Shown here: positions 1 to 6,952 of the stretch, piece by piece | Numbering within the stretch: the stretch's first letter is position 1 | How the letters are laid out: every line of letters begins with the position of its first letter | Translations under genes and position numbers: made by a program | Source: C7867-006 sp035438705 | Lineage (GTDB): Bacteria > Patescibacteriota > Minisyncoccia > Phycocordibacterales > DATDWN01 | Reading direction: 5' to 3' | NCBI GenBank assembly: GCA_035438705.1 | Contig: DAORIV010000008.1 | Span: forward strand, 1 to 22,669 | DNA length: 22,669 bases | The notes under the pieces: model-generated | The model's input: the letters and a program-made list of their open reading frames with translations, nothing else | What the model was told of the DNA's origin: nothing | The model's database searches: none

Positions 1-2444
1 ATCGAGTCACCATCGCGCAACTTCATAATCCTCACTCCTTGAGTTTGGCGACCTAGTACTGGAATCTCCTTCGCATCAACTCTAATAACTTGAGATTTCT
101 TAGAAATAGCTACTATTTCGCCTTCACCTTCTGCAAAAACTTTTGCTGAAATAATATTTCCTGTCTTTGGAGTTACATTTGCAGTTTTTATTCCTGAGCC
201 TCCTCTGTTTTGTACCTTGTATTCATCTATATCTGTGCATTTACCATAGCCGTTTGCAGATATAACCATAATAGTTCCGTTATTTAGTGTATTTGGCACA
301 GTTTCAGCAGAAATAACCTCATCACCCTTTCCAAGTTTAATCGCTCTCACACCCATTGCTGTTCTACCCATCTCACGAATATCTGACTCTTTGAAATGTA
401 TAGACTGACCTTTTGCAGTAATCACCATAACAGTATCTTTGCTGTGAGTGAAAGAAGCAGAAACTAATGCATCTCCACTATCGAGTTTTATGGCAATGAT
501 TCCTGAGATACGTACGTCATGGAAGCTACTTGTGGCCACCTTTTTAGCAACACCTTGTTTTGTAACCATCATAAGTGATGACTCAGACTTTTTAACTTCT
601 TTTGGCATAGGAAGTATAGAAGTGATCTTCTCACCTTCTGATAAAGGCAAAAAATTCATTATACTTTTACCTTTTGTTGCCCGTTTACCTTCTGGAATGT
701 CATACATTTTTGTTTGGTAGACTTTTCCTTTATCTGTGAAGAACAGAAGGTCTGAGTGAGTGGAAGTAATTAATAACATGGTTACAAAATCCTCTTCTTT
801 TGTATCTAGATCAATAACACCAACACCACCGCGTTTTTGTTTTCTAAACTCATCTGGGTTTGTTCGTTTTATATATCCTCCTGCTGTTAGCACCAGAGCG
901 TTTTCTTCGTCTGGGACCAAGTCCTCTACAGAAAGTATCTGAGCACCGCCTTTTATAATGCGAGTTCGTCTCTCATCACCATACTTTTCTTTTATTTCTT
1001 TACATTCATCTTTTATGATTCCTAGAATTTTCTTAGGTGAAGCTAAAATAGCTTTCAGAGTTTCGATAAGCTCTTGAACAGCTTTCAACTCATCTTCAAT
1101 TTTCTTTCTCTCAAGACCAGCAAGTCGTTGAAGTTTCATCTCCAAAATAGCAGTCGCCTGTATTGCAGAAAACTTAAATGTTTTCATCAAGTTTGCATGC
1201 GCTTCTGGAGTATCCTTACTCTTCTTTATAAGTTTTATAATTTCGTCTATATGGTCTAGTGCTTTTTTCAGTCCAAGTAAAATATGCTCTCTTTCAAGTG
1301 CTTTCTTTAGATCATATTCTGTTCTTCGTCTTATAACTGTAGTTCTATGTGATACGAAATTCTCTAGTACACCCTTAAGTGACATTGTTTCAGGTACACC
1401 ATCTACTAGAGCCACCATATTGTAGTGGAAAGTTTCTTCAAGTTGTGTATGTTTATACAAATAATTTAGAACTGTCTGAGGATGTGCTGTACCTTTTAGA
1501 TCAACAACGATACGAATATCTTTTGCAGATTCATCTCGCAAACCTTTAACACCTTCAAGTTTCTTTTCTTGAACAAGTTCAGCAATACGAGAAATGAGAG
1601 TTGATTTATTTACACGAAATGGAATAGATGTAATAACAATTTGGAATTGTCCTGATTTGTTTTCTACTATTTCAGCTTCTCCACGAGTAACTACCCCACC
1701 CTTACCATGTGCATATGCATGAGCGATATCTTTTTGATTAAATGCGATACCCCCCACTGGAAAATCTGGACCTTTTACAAACTGTAGTAAGTCTTCAGTA
1801 GTAGCATCTTTATTATCCACTAAGTGAGTAACCGCATCCATCACTTCACCTAGGTTATGTGGTGGCACATTTGTTGCCATACCTACTGCAATACCAAGTG
1901 TTCCGTTCAACAAAAGGTTAGGAACAGCTGTTGGTAAAACTTTTGGTTCTTTTTTAGTTCCGTCATAGTTAGGAATGAAATCTACTGTTTCTTTTTCTAT
2001 ATCACGAAGGAGCTCAGCTGAAAGCTTAGACATTTTTGCCTCTGTATATCTGTAAGCCGCAGCGTTATCACCGTCAATAGAACCGAAGTTTCCCTGTCCA
2101 ATGATAAGTGGATAACGCATTGTAAAATCTTGCGCCATTTTCACCATAGAGTCATACACAGCAACATCACCGTGAGGGTGATAATCTCCAATAACGGCTC
2201 CCACCACTGTAGCTGACTTTCTAGTTTTACCTCCAGCAGTTAAACCATTTTCATGCATTGCGTACAAAATACGTCGATGTACAGGTTTCAAACCGTCACG
2301 CACATCAGGTAAAGCACGATCAGTAATAACTGACATGGCATAGTCAATGAAAGAAGCTTTCATTTCTGAAGTTATTTCTTGCGAGACAACATTTACGTGT
2401 TGTTTAACTACCACCGGTTCGTCTGAATTTGATTTTTTGGCCAT
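1..2444 (-). CDS. gyrA: DNA gyrase subunit A (C-terminus cut by window edge)
   Basis: Breakage-reunion subunit of the type IIA topoisomerase that introduces negative supercoils with GyrB. The reading frame from the ATG at 2444 stays open to the window edge, giving about 814 residues; the stop lies outside. Visible landmarks are YAMSVI (35-40), the winged-helix segment HPHGD (89-93) and the catalytic tyrosine in AAYRYTEAKMS (Y133). A GyrA-box, QKRGGVG (536-542), favours gyrase over ParC, although its sixth position is V where K or R is usual. The residue matching E. coli Ser83 is Val94, while the Asp87 equivalent is kept (D98). The start is preceded by a good promoter but no Shine-Dalgarno sequence. 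The gene is probably transcribed alone: the next minus-strand ORF upstream has its own promoter. Confidence 0.95.
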   Translation of the reverse strand, partial: MAKKSNSDEPVVVKQHVNVVSQEITSEMKASFIDYAMSVITDRALPDVRDGLKPVHRRILYAMHENGLTAGGKTRKSATVVGAVIGDYHPHGDVAVYDSMVKMAQDFTMRYPLIIGQGNFGSIDGDNAAAYRYTEAKMSKLSAELLRDIEKETVDFIPNYDGTKKEPKVLPTAVPNLLLNGTLGIAVGMATNVPPHNLGEVMDAVTHLVDNKDATTEDLLQFVKGPDFPVGGIAFNQKDIAHAYAHGKGGVVTRGEAEIVENKSGQFQIVITSIPFRVNKSTLISRIAELVQEKKLEGVKGLRDESAKDIRIVVDLKGTAHPQTVLNYLYKHTQLEETFHYNMVALVDGVPETMSLKGVLENFVSHRTTVIRRRTEYDLKKALEREHILLGLKKALDHIDEIIKLIKKSKDTPEAHANLMKTFKFSAIQATAILEMKLQRLAGLERKKIEDELKAVQELIETLKAILASPKKILGIIKDECKEIKEKYGDERRTRIIKGGAQILSVEDLVPDEENALVLTAGGYIKRTNPDEFRKQKRGGVGVIDLDTKEEDFVTMLLITSTHSDLLFFTDKGKVYQTKMYDIPEGKRATKGKSIMNFLPLSEGEKITSILPMPKEVKKSESSLMMVTKQGVAKKVATSSFHDVRISGIIAIKLDSGDALVSASFTHSKDTVMVITAKGQSIHFKESDIREMGRTAMGVRAIKLGKGDEVISAETVPNTLNNGTIMVISANGYGKCTDIDEYKVQNRGGSGIKTANVTPKTGNIISAKVFAEGEGEIVAISKKSQVIRVDAKEIPVLGRQTQGVRIMKLRDGDS

Positions 2445-2478
2445 GGGAAATATTTATAGAATCTAAAATTACAGGTGT

Positions 2479-2507
2479 ATTATAGCATATTTAAGTCGTA
2501 AATTCAA
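2479..2507 (-). promoter_or_regulatory. Promoter of gyrA
   Basis: On the minus strand TTGAAT (2502-2507) is followed after 17 bp by TATAAT (2479-2484), which is preceded by TGC, making an extended -10. Predicted transcription start near 2472, giving a leader of about 28 nt. Confidence 0.65.
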
Positions 2508-2513
2508 AACTTT

Positions 2514-2888
2514 TTATATAGAAACTTCCTCTGTTGAAGATGAAAAATCCATTGTTGGTGACTGCTTATCTACTACTGGTTCTTCCTTGGTTTCTGCCTT
2601 GAAATAATCCGCCTCACTTTGAAACACATTAGCTACATTCCTTATTTTACTAAAATGTTCTTTGGCTTGTTTAAAATTATCTCCAAAAAAACTCGTTAGA
2701 TTTTCTGTAGGACCATTTTTTGCACTTTGAACTTTCTTATCTAATTCTTCTTGTTTTTTAAAATCAGGTAATACTGTAAAAAGCCAGAATATAAAAATAA
2801 CTGAACAAAAAAATAATGACAGTGAGAAAGCGATTATTTTCTTCTCTCTGTCTTTTTTTTGCCTTACTCTTTCTATAATTTCAAACAT
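2514..2888 (-). CDS. Small single-pass membrane protein of unknown function
   Basis: A 124-residue protein I do not recognise. It begins with a short, charged cytoplasmic segment rich in Lys, Arg and Glu (1-18), followed by one strongly hydrophobic helix (about 19-42). The remaining 80 residues are hydrophilic, with a Lys/Glu-rich stretch that could be helical and a Ser/Thr-rich tail. The positive-inside pattern suggests that the N-terminus is cytoplasmic and the C-terminal region faces outward. The ATG lies only 6 nt from a TATAAT box, so the transcript is probably leaderless. It sits between gyrA and the MBL-fold gene in the same direction but is separated from the latter by a terminator-like hairpin. 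No enzyme motif is visible. Confidence 0.75.
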   Translation of the reverse strand: MFEIIERVRQKKDREKKIIAFSLSLFFCSVIFIFWLFTVLPDFKKQEELDKKVQSAKNGPTENLTSFFGDNFKQAKEHFSKIRNVANVFQSEADYFKAETKEEPVVDKQSPTMDFSSSTEEVSI

Positions 2889-2894
2889 GAAAAC

Positions 2895-2903
2895 ATTATA
2901 TCA
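2895..2903 (-). promoter_or_regulatory. Extended -10 promoter of the 124-aa membrane protein
   Basis: Minus strand reads TGATATAAT, a perfect TGn-TATAAT extended -10, ending 6 nt before the ATG at 2888. No convincing -35 is seen. The start site would fall at or beside the start codon. Confidence 0.5.
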
Positions 2904-2973
2904 AACAATCTTGAATTTTTTTAAATTCAGTAAACATAACCACAAATTTTCAAAATTGTGGCAAGGTCGCGTA

Positions 2974-3036
2974 TAAAATAAAACTCTGGATCGGAGGTGC
3001 ACAGGTAGTACATTGACGAGCCAGAGTTTTATTTTA
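2974..3036 (-). terminator. Bidirectional terminator-like hairpin with a long G+C-rich loop
   Basis: A perfect 16-bp inverted repeat (2974-2989 with 3021-3036) has an A-rich 5' arm (AAAATAAAA) and a T-rich 3' arm, so it can end transcripts from either strand. It follows the MBL-fold gene (stop at 3069). The loop is 31 nt long, much longer than usual and richer in G+C than its surroundings. After an A/G mismatch a further 3 bp (TCG/CGA) can form inside the loop. Confidence 0.6.
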
Positions 3037-3068
3037 GACGATGAAATTGACCAATTTTGGAAGTTACA

Positions 3069-3704
3069 TTATATAGACTCTAAAACAACAACCTCTCCTT
3101 CTTTACCGTCTAGATCCTTCTTCTTAATAGTTAATTTATCTACAGGCTTAACGCCCTCTTCTCCTGCCTCTTTTAGAAAAACCTTTAAAGCGTTTTTATC
3201 TCCGACTTCACCAAAATGCGCAGGAATAATTATTTTAGGACTAAACTGTACCGCGATTTTGTGTGCTATAGCTGGATCAAGAACACCCTCTCCTCCAATT
3301 GGTACAAAAAGTACATCAACCCCATCCAGAGCCTCCTTTGCTTCAGGGCTAAGTTTCTCATCGCCTAATGCACCCAAAAAACCAAGATTCATATTTTCAA
3401 GATTAACTGTATATATTGTGTTTATTTTTTCACTTCCTCCATATAGTGATGTAGAAAGAAAACCCTTAATAAATACACCTGAAACTTCGTACTCACCTGG
3501 ACCAGTAATAGCAAAAGGCTCTTTATCACCGCGAGAAGTTACATCTAAACCATTGTGTTCGGGGCTATTTACAGAAACTAAAGTAATATCACTACCAAAT
3601 TTTGTAGATTTAATTTTTGAATCCTTTGAAATGGGATTTATCGCAATAGTTGTATCACCAAATGAAACTTTGAAAAAATCTGCTCCGTGGTATGTGATTA
3701 TCAT
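3069..3704 (-). CDS. UlaG-like metallo-beta-lactamase-fold protein with eroded metal motif
   Basis: A 211-residue protein with the layout of the small UlaG-like branch of the MBL fold: an N-terminal beta segment, the GPGEYEVSGV motif near residue 81, an IGGEGVLDP stretch, and IIPAHFG late in the chain. The family's first metal site, HxHxDH, should lie near residue 50, but the sequence there is VNSPEHN, keeping only the last His and a Glu in place of Asp. The ATG at 3704 was chosen because the conserved fold begins at once (MIITYHGADFF) with an AGG-containing site upstream; a longer frame would run into the assembly gap. Hydrolase activity is therefore uncertain. The gap lies 60 bp upstream, so the promoter and any operon partner are not visible. 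Confidence 0.75.
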   Translation of the reverse strand: MIITYHGADFFKVSFGDTTIAINPISKDSKIKSTKFGSDITLVSVNSPEHNGLDVTSRGDKEPFAITGPGEYEVSGVFIKGFLSTSLYGGSEKINTIYTVNLENMNLGFLGALGDEKLSPEAKEALDGVDVLFVPIGGEGVLDPAIAHKIAVQFSPKIIIPAHFGEVGDKNALKVFLKEAGEEGVKPVDKLTIKKKDLDGKEGEVVVLESI

Positions 3705-3764
3705 AAAACCTAGTTTATCAGAAAAGTATTTAAATTCAAATTTGACATTAATTTTAAAAGGAAT

Positions 3765-3864
3765 NNNNNNNNNNNNNNNNNNNNNNNNNNNNNNNNNNNN
3801 NNNNNNNNNNNNNNNNNNNNNNNNNNNNNNNNNNNNNNNNNNNNNNNNNNNNNNNNNNNNNNNN
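3765..3864. other. Scaffold gap (100 N)
   Basis: Exactly 100 undetermined bases, the conventional placeholder for a gap of unknown size. Sequences on the two sides differ in base composition, so adjacency of the MBL-fold gene and the 3865-4303 island is not proven. Confidence 0.98.
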
Positions 3865-3870
3865 TATTTA

Positions 3871-3929
3871 CAAAAGAAAAGACTCGACGCAGGGGGACTG
3901 CGCCGAGCGCATTTCCCTACTTCGAGTCT
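3871..3929 (-). terminator. Rho-independent terminator of the small-ORF island
   Basis: The 8-bp arms AGACTCGA (3880-3887) and TCGAGTCT (3922-3929) enclose a second hairpin, CGCAG (3888-3892) with CTGCG (3898-3902). On the minus strand the stem is followed by TTTTCTTTTG. The arm overlaps the stop codon of the 75-aa ORF. Confidence 0.6.
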
Positions 3930-4155
3930 AAATGAAAAGGTGTACCTCCTCGTCACCTTCACTGGACGAATGAACTTGATGAACTGGTCTCAGCTTGGGC
4001 CCCGCTTCGATCTGCGGAAGCGGCTCCACCTTCACCACTGACTGGGTGATGCCACCAGAACCCGACCTTGCGAGTTCGCTCAGGATGAGATAAGCCCCTG
4101 AGAGACCGCCCGCGACAACTGCGAGCCTAGCTGCCCTACGCGCCATTGTTCCCAT
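3928..4155 (-). CDS. Small G+C-rich ORF, 75 aa, putative membrane protein
   Basis: I do not recognise this protein. The start at 4155 is chosen over one 45 nt upstream because a full Shine-Dalgarno sequence, AAGGAGG (4161-4167 on the complement), sits 5 nt before it. The product starts with a short basic segment (MARRAARL) leading into one hydrophobic helix (about residues 10-27), then a Gly/Ser linker, a Pro-rich stretch and an acidic, His-containing tail. It could be a small inner-membrane protein with its tail outside. Its codons are visibly richer in G and C than those of every neighbouring gene, suggesting acquisition or assembly from a different source. It appears to be the second gene of a two-gene unit with the 30-aa ORF and runs directly into a terminator. 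Confidence 0.5.
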   Translation of the reverse strand: MGTMARRAARLAVVAGGLSGAYLILSELARSGSGGITQSVVKVEPLPQIEAGPKLRPVHQVHSSSEGDEEVHLFI

Positions 4156-4210
4156 CGAAACCTCCTTCTGGAATATACACAGAAAACCGAGAACGGTCAA
4201 ATGTGTATAA

Positions 4211-4303
4211 TTACTTCACGATGCCCAACATATATAGGACACCAAGAGTCCCCATGGCTAAAAGAAAAGCCATGAAAAGTCTCACCTTGGCAACCAAAGT
4301 CAT
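4211..4303 (-). CDS. Very small membrane peptide, 30 aa
   Basis: A 30-codon ORF with ATG at 4303 and TAA at 4211-4213. The sequence GAGGAG lies 6 nt before the start (4310-4315 on the complement), a strong ribosome site in a region where most genes lack one. The peptide has a basic start (MTLVAKVR) and an almost uninterrupted hydrophobic run (LFMAFLLAMGTLGVLYMLGI) that would make one membrane helix, ending in VK. A promoter lies just upstream and the 75-aa ORF follows after 55 nt. No known family is recognised. Coding status rests on the ribosome site, promoter and hydrophobic pattern only. Confidence 0.45.
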   Translation of the reverse strand: MTLVAKVRLFMAFLLAMGTLGVLYMLGIVK

Positions 4304-4319
4304 GCAAATCTCCTCAACA

Positions 4320-4364
4320 ATAATACTACTATTATAGACATAAGTCAAGTGGATAAATAGTCAA
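4320..4364 (-). promoter_or_regulatory. Promoter region of the small-ORF island
   Basis: Two TTGACT boxes (4343-4348 and 4359-4364) and two -10 candidates, TATTAT (4320-4325) and TATAAT (4331-4336), lie on the minus strand. TTGACT at 4343-4348 and TATTAT are exactly 17 bp apart. TATAAT would give a leader that keeps the whole ribosome site, but its spacing to the other TTGACT is 22 bp. Confidence 0.5.
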
Positions 4365-4371
4365 TTTTATG

Positions 4372-4472
4372 TATACTTAGACACGTATATTAACAGCCGT
4401 AGTAGGTCTTAACCTTACCCCATCCGGATAGTTACAGTTAGGCGGTAAACAACTTATTACACATATACTAGA
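4372..4472 (+). promoter_or_regulatory. Possible -10 box and leader of the S1 gene
   Basis: TATACT (4372-4377), preceded by TG, is a plausible -10 and would give a leader of about 90 nt. The leader is richer in G+C than the coding sequence and can pair TTACC with GGTAA around 4417-4445. A second TATACT lies 3 nt before the ATG, too close to act as its -10. Autoregulation, as known for rpsA leaders, is possible but not shown. No Shine-Dalgarno sequence is seen. Confidence 0.3.
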
Positions 4473-5600
4473 ATGGCGAAAGCAAAAAAAGTTGAAGAAG
4501 AAGTAGAAGTTTCTGAAACAGAAACAAAACAACAAAGTGTTATGGATAAAATCCTTAACGCTACAGTAACTCCTCCAGGAGTAGACGATGTAGTTGAAGG
4601 TAAAGTTATTGGTATAGAAAAGGATGGTGTATATATAGACATCCCTCCTTTTGGTACAGGTATTATCTATGGTAGAGAGTATATAAATGCTCGAGATATC
4701 ATAAAGAAGATAAATGTTGGAGACAGTGTTGCTGGAAAAGTAATTAGTCTAAACAACAAGGATGGTTATATTGAAATCTCTCTAAAAGAAGCGAGACAAG
4801 CTCTTATTTGGGGCGAAGCAGAAGATGCTATTAGAGATAAAAAAATCTTCGAACTTCCAATTTTGGAAGCAAACAAAGGAGGTCTTATACTTTCATGGCA
4901 AGGTATTACAGGTTTCCTTCCTGCATCACAACTAAAAACAGAACACTACCCTCGTGTGGCTGATGGTGATAAAGAAAGAATTCTAGAAGAATTGAAAAAG
5001 CTTATCGGCCAAAAGATTTCTGTTGCTATTATTGGAGCTTCTCCAAAAGAAGGTAAGCTTATTTTCTCTGAGAAAAACCCTGAACAAAAAAATAAAGACT
5101 ATATCATCGGTAAATACGCTCTAAATGATGAGGTAACTGGTGAAGTTACAGGAATGGTAGACTTTGGAGTTTTCGTAAAACTTGAAGAAGGACTAGAAGG
5201 ACTTGTTCATATTTCAGAAATAGACTGGGCACTAGTTGAAAACCCTAAACTTCTATTCCATATCGGTGAAAAAATAAAAGTAAAAATAATTGAAATCAAA
5301 GACGGTAAAATCTCTCTATCTATCAAGGCATTAAAAGAAAACCCTTGGAAAGATGCTGAGAAAAAATACAAGAAAGATGATATCGTTTCCGGAGTTGTAA
5401 TTAAATTCAACAAACACGGAGCACTTGCTTCTATCGAAGAAGGCATCGCAGGACTTGTACACATTTCTGAGTTCGGCTCAGATGAAAAACTCCACGGAGC
5501 ACTTGAACTTGGTAAAACATACAAATTCAAGATTGGAGTATTTGATCCTAAGGAACAGAAGATGACACTTTCTTTCGTTGATCCATCAAAAAAAGAATAA
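4473..5600 (+). CDS. rpsA: 30S ribosomal protein S1 (four S1 domains)
   Basis: RNA-binding ribosomal protein of 375 residues that helps the 30S subunit capture mRNA. After an acidic/basic N-terminal tail (1-30) come four OB-fold S1 domains, at roughly 34-103, 120-190, 207-285 and 297-372. The last two are the clearest, with GEVTGMVDFGVFVKLEEGLEGLVHIS-type and GVVIKFNKHGALASIEEGIAGLVHIS-type cores. The E. coli protein has six domains; four is common in Gram-positive bacteria and CPR. The start at 4473 is the only sensible ATG. The gene ends in a hairpin shared with convergent pth. With many starts here seemingly leaderless, the role of S1 in initiation is of interest. Confidence 0.9.
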   Translation: MAKAKKVEEEVEVSETETKQQSVMDKILNATVTPPGVDDVVEGKVIGIEKDGVYIDIPPFGTGIIYGREYINARDIIKKINVGDSVAGKVISLNNKDGYIEISLKEARQALIWGEAEDAIRDKKIFELPILEANKGGLILSWQGITGFLPASQLKTEHYPRVADGDKERILEELKKLIGQKISVAIIGASPKEGKLIFSEKNPEQKNKDYIIGKYALNDEVTGEVTGMVDFGVFVKLEEGLEGLVHISEIDWALVENPKLLFHIGEKIKVKIIEIKDGKISLSIKALKENPWKDAEKKYKKDDIVSGVVIKFNKHGALASIEEGIAGLVHISEFGSDEKLHGALELGKTYKFKIGVFDPKEQKMTLSFVDPSKKE

Positions 5601-5615
5601 AATAAGACGAGATTG

Positions 5616-5649
5616 AAAATAAAAGCGACCATCTGGTCGCTTTTATTTT
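5616..5649. terminator. Bidirectional terminator between rpsA and pth
   Basis: A perfect 16-bp inverted repeat (5616-5631 with 5634-5649) with A-rich left and T-rich right arms around a GCGACCA/TGGTCGC core. It serves the S1 gene on the plus strand and pth on the minus strand and overlaps the pth stop codon. Confidence 0.85.
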
Positions 5650-6235
5650 AGTTAAATCCTGTCATTGCCTTCTCAAGACCTTCACTTACAAAAGTTTCGA
5701 GCGATTCACTTAATTTCTTTGAAAGTTTTTTCAATTCTTTCATTTCATTATCCTTAAAATTTCCCATTATTACCTTTGTTACCGCATCCTCACCTTTTGG
5801 TTTTTTTATTTTTCCAGATGGAGTTGTTGGAGATATCCCCACACGCACACGTGCAAATTTTTCTGTCTTTATCGCCTTTATAATTGACTCTAATCCTCTA
5901 TGACCTCCAGAAGATTTATTGAAAGAGATTTTGTTAGTACCGAAAGGCAAGTCCAAATCGTCATAGATAACTATCATTTTTTCTGCACTCTTCACGCTTG
6001 TTACAAGTGGTTTGACACTTTTACCTGAGTTGTTCATAAAAGTTTCTGGTAAAACTAAAGTCACTGGTTTTGAACCAAGCTTTATTTTTGTAACATTTGC
6101 GTTTAGTTTTTTATCTAGTTTCCACTCTGCATCGTGGGACTTTCCAAACCATTCTAAAAGCATTCTGCCGGTATTATGTCTAGTTTGCTTATATCCCTCT
6201 CCAGGGTTTCCTAAACCTACGAATATGTAACTCAT
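5648..6235 (-). CDS. pth: Peptidyl-tRNA hydrolase
   Basis: Cleaves the ester bond of peptidyl-tRNAs released from stalled ribosomes, recycling tRNA in the cytoplasm. The 195-residue length is typical. Catalytic and substrate residues are all present at nearly E. coli numbering: N10 in FVGLGNPG, H20 in TRHNTG, N68 in FMNNSG and D93 in YDDLDLPFG. The GGHRGLESI motif follows. The tail is Lys-rich. The gene converges on rpsA and diverges from lepB. No Shine-Dalgarno sequence precedes the ATG. Confidence 0.96.
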   Translation of the reverse strand: MSYIFVGLGNPGEGYKQTRHNTGRMLLEWFGKSHDAEWKLDKKLNANVTKIKLGSKPVTLVLPETFMNNSGKSVKPLVTSVKSAEKMIVIYDDLDLPFGTNKISFNKSSGGHRGLESIIKAIKTEKFARVRVGISPTTPSGKIKKPKGEDAVTKVIMGNFKDNEMKELKKLSKKLSESLETFVSEGLEKAMTGFN

Positions 6236-6284
6236 ATTTGCATATTAACATATATAATAAATCCTTTAAAACACCTCTGAAGTC

Positions 6285-6314
6285 TTTACGTCAAGTGGAT
6301 ATTAAATGTATACT
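6285..6314 (+). promoter_or_regulatory. Promoter of lepB, probably giving a leaderless mRNA
   Basis: TTTACG (6285-6290) and TATACT (6309-6314) are 18 bp apart. The ATG at 6322 starts 7 nt after the -10, where transcription should begin. A short stretch here, TCAAGTGGATA, recurs upstream of the S1 gene near 4345-4355. Confidence 0.45.
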
Positions 6315-6321
6315 TATCTGC

Positions 6322-6951
6322 ATGATAGAAGAAAAAGTACCATATGAGAGTACAAGACCTCCTCAACTTATAGAAAAACTCAAACAACAAGAACTACAGG
6401 ACGAAAAAAAACTAAACTGGAAAGAAATTTTTAAAGAGATATTTATACTTTTGTTTGTTATTTTTGGAGTAGTGATGCCATTTAGGATGTATGTTGCTGA
6501 ACCGTACCTAGTGGACGGAACTTCTATGGATCCCACTTTTAAAACTGGAAACTATTTGATAGTAGATAAGATATCTGACGGAGCAAGGAAACCTGAAAGA
6601 AATACTGTACTAGTTTTTAAATATCCAAATAACCCAAGCAAGAATTTTATAAAAAGAGTTATAGGACTACCGGGTGAAACTGTAGTTGTAAAAGGAGACA
6701 CAGTAACGATTATCAACAAGGAGAATCCTAAGGGGTTTAATTTGGACCAATCGTATATTGTTCACAAATACACACAAGATGTCGTAAAAACTCTCGGAGA
6801 AACAGAATATTTCGTGATGGGAGACAACAGGAAAGATAGTTTCGACTCAAGATATTGGGGAGCATTAGATGAAAAATATATTTTAGGTAGACCAGTTATA
6901 CAACTACTTCCTTTCAGAGATATAAAAATAATGCCAGGAAAAGTAAAATAA
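6322..6951 (+). CDS. lepB: Signal peptidase I
   Basis: Membrane serine protease (family S26) that removes signal peptides from exported proteins; the large surface protein in this window has a typical signal peptide and is a plausible substrate. The 209-residue protein has a charged cytoplasmic segment (1-38), one membrane helix (about 39-56), then the catalytic domain: Ser68 in DGTSMDPT, Lys111 in FIKRVIGLPGE, and the C-terminal GDNRKDSFDSRYWG box. The frame stays open 84 nt further upstream, but the start at 6322 fits the promoter and family length. It is followed after 1 nt by the HisRS-like gene, implying co-transcription. Confidence 0.93.
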   Translation: MIEEKVPYESTRPPQLIEKLKQQELQDEKKLNWKEIFKEIFILLFVIFGVVMPFRMYVAEPYLVDGTSMDPTFKTGNYLIVDKISDGARKPERNTVLVFKYPNNPSKNFIKRVIGLPGETVVVKGDTVTIINKENPKGFNLDQSYIVHKYTQDVVKTLGETEYFVMGDNRKDSFDSRYWGALDEKYILGRPVIQLLPFRDIKIMPGKVK

Positions 6952-6952
6952 T

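Noticed and set aside
3069..3962. An N-terminally extended form of the MBL-fold protein reading through the gap
   Set aside because: The gap size is arbitrary, and the fold's conserved start lies at 3704; the upstream part is the reverse of the terminator and the G+C-rich ORF.
3013..4041. A 342-codon plus-strand ORF spanning the N gap
   Set aside because: It is antisense to the MBL-fold gene and the 75-aa ORF and is only continuous because the gap length happens to keep the frame; its sequence is low-complexity shadow coding.
4146..4337. A 63-codon plus-strand ORF
   Set aside because: Antisense to the 30-aa ORF and its promoter, with no ribosome site and no recognisable protein pattern.
6238..6321. 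Upstream extension of signal peptidase I
   Set aside because: The extra 28 codons cover the promoter region and are not expected in the family.
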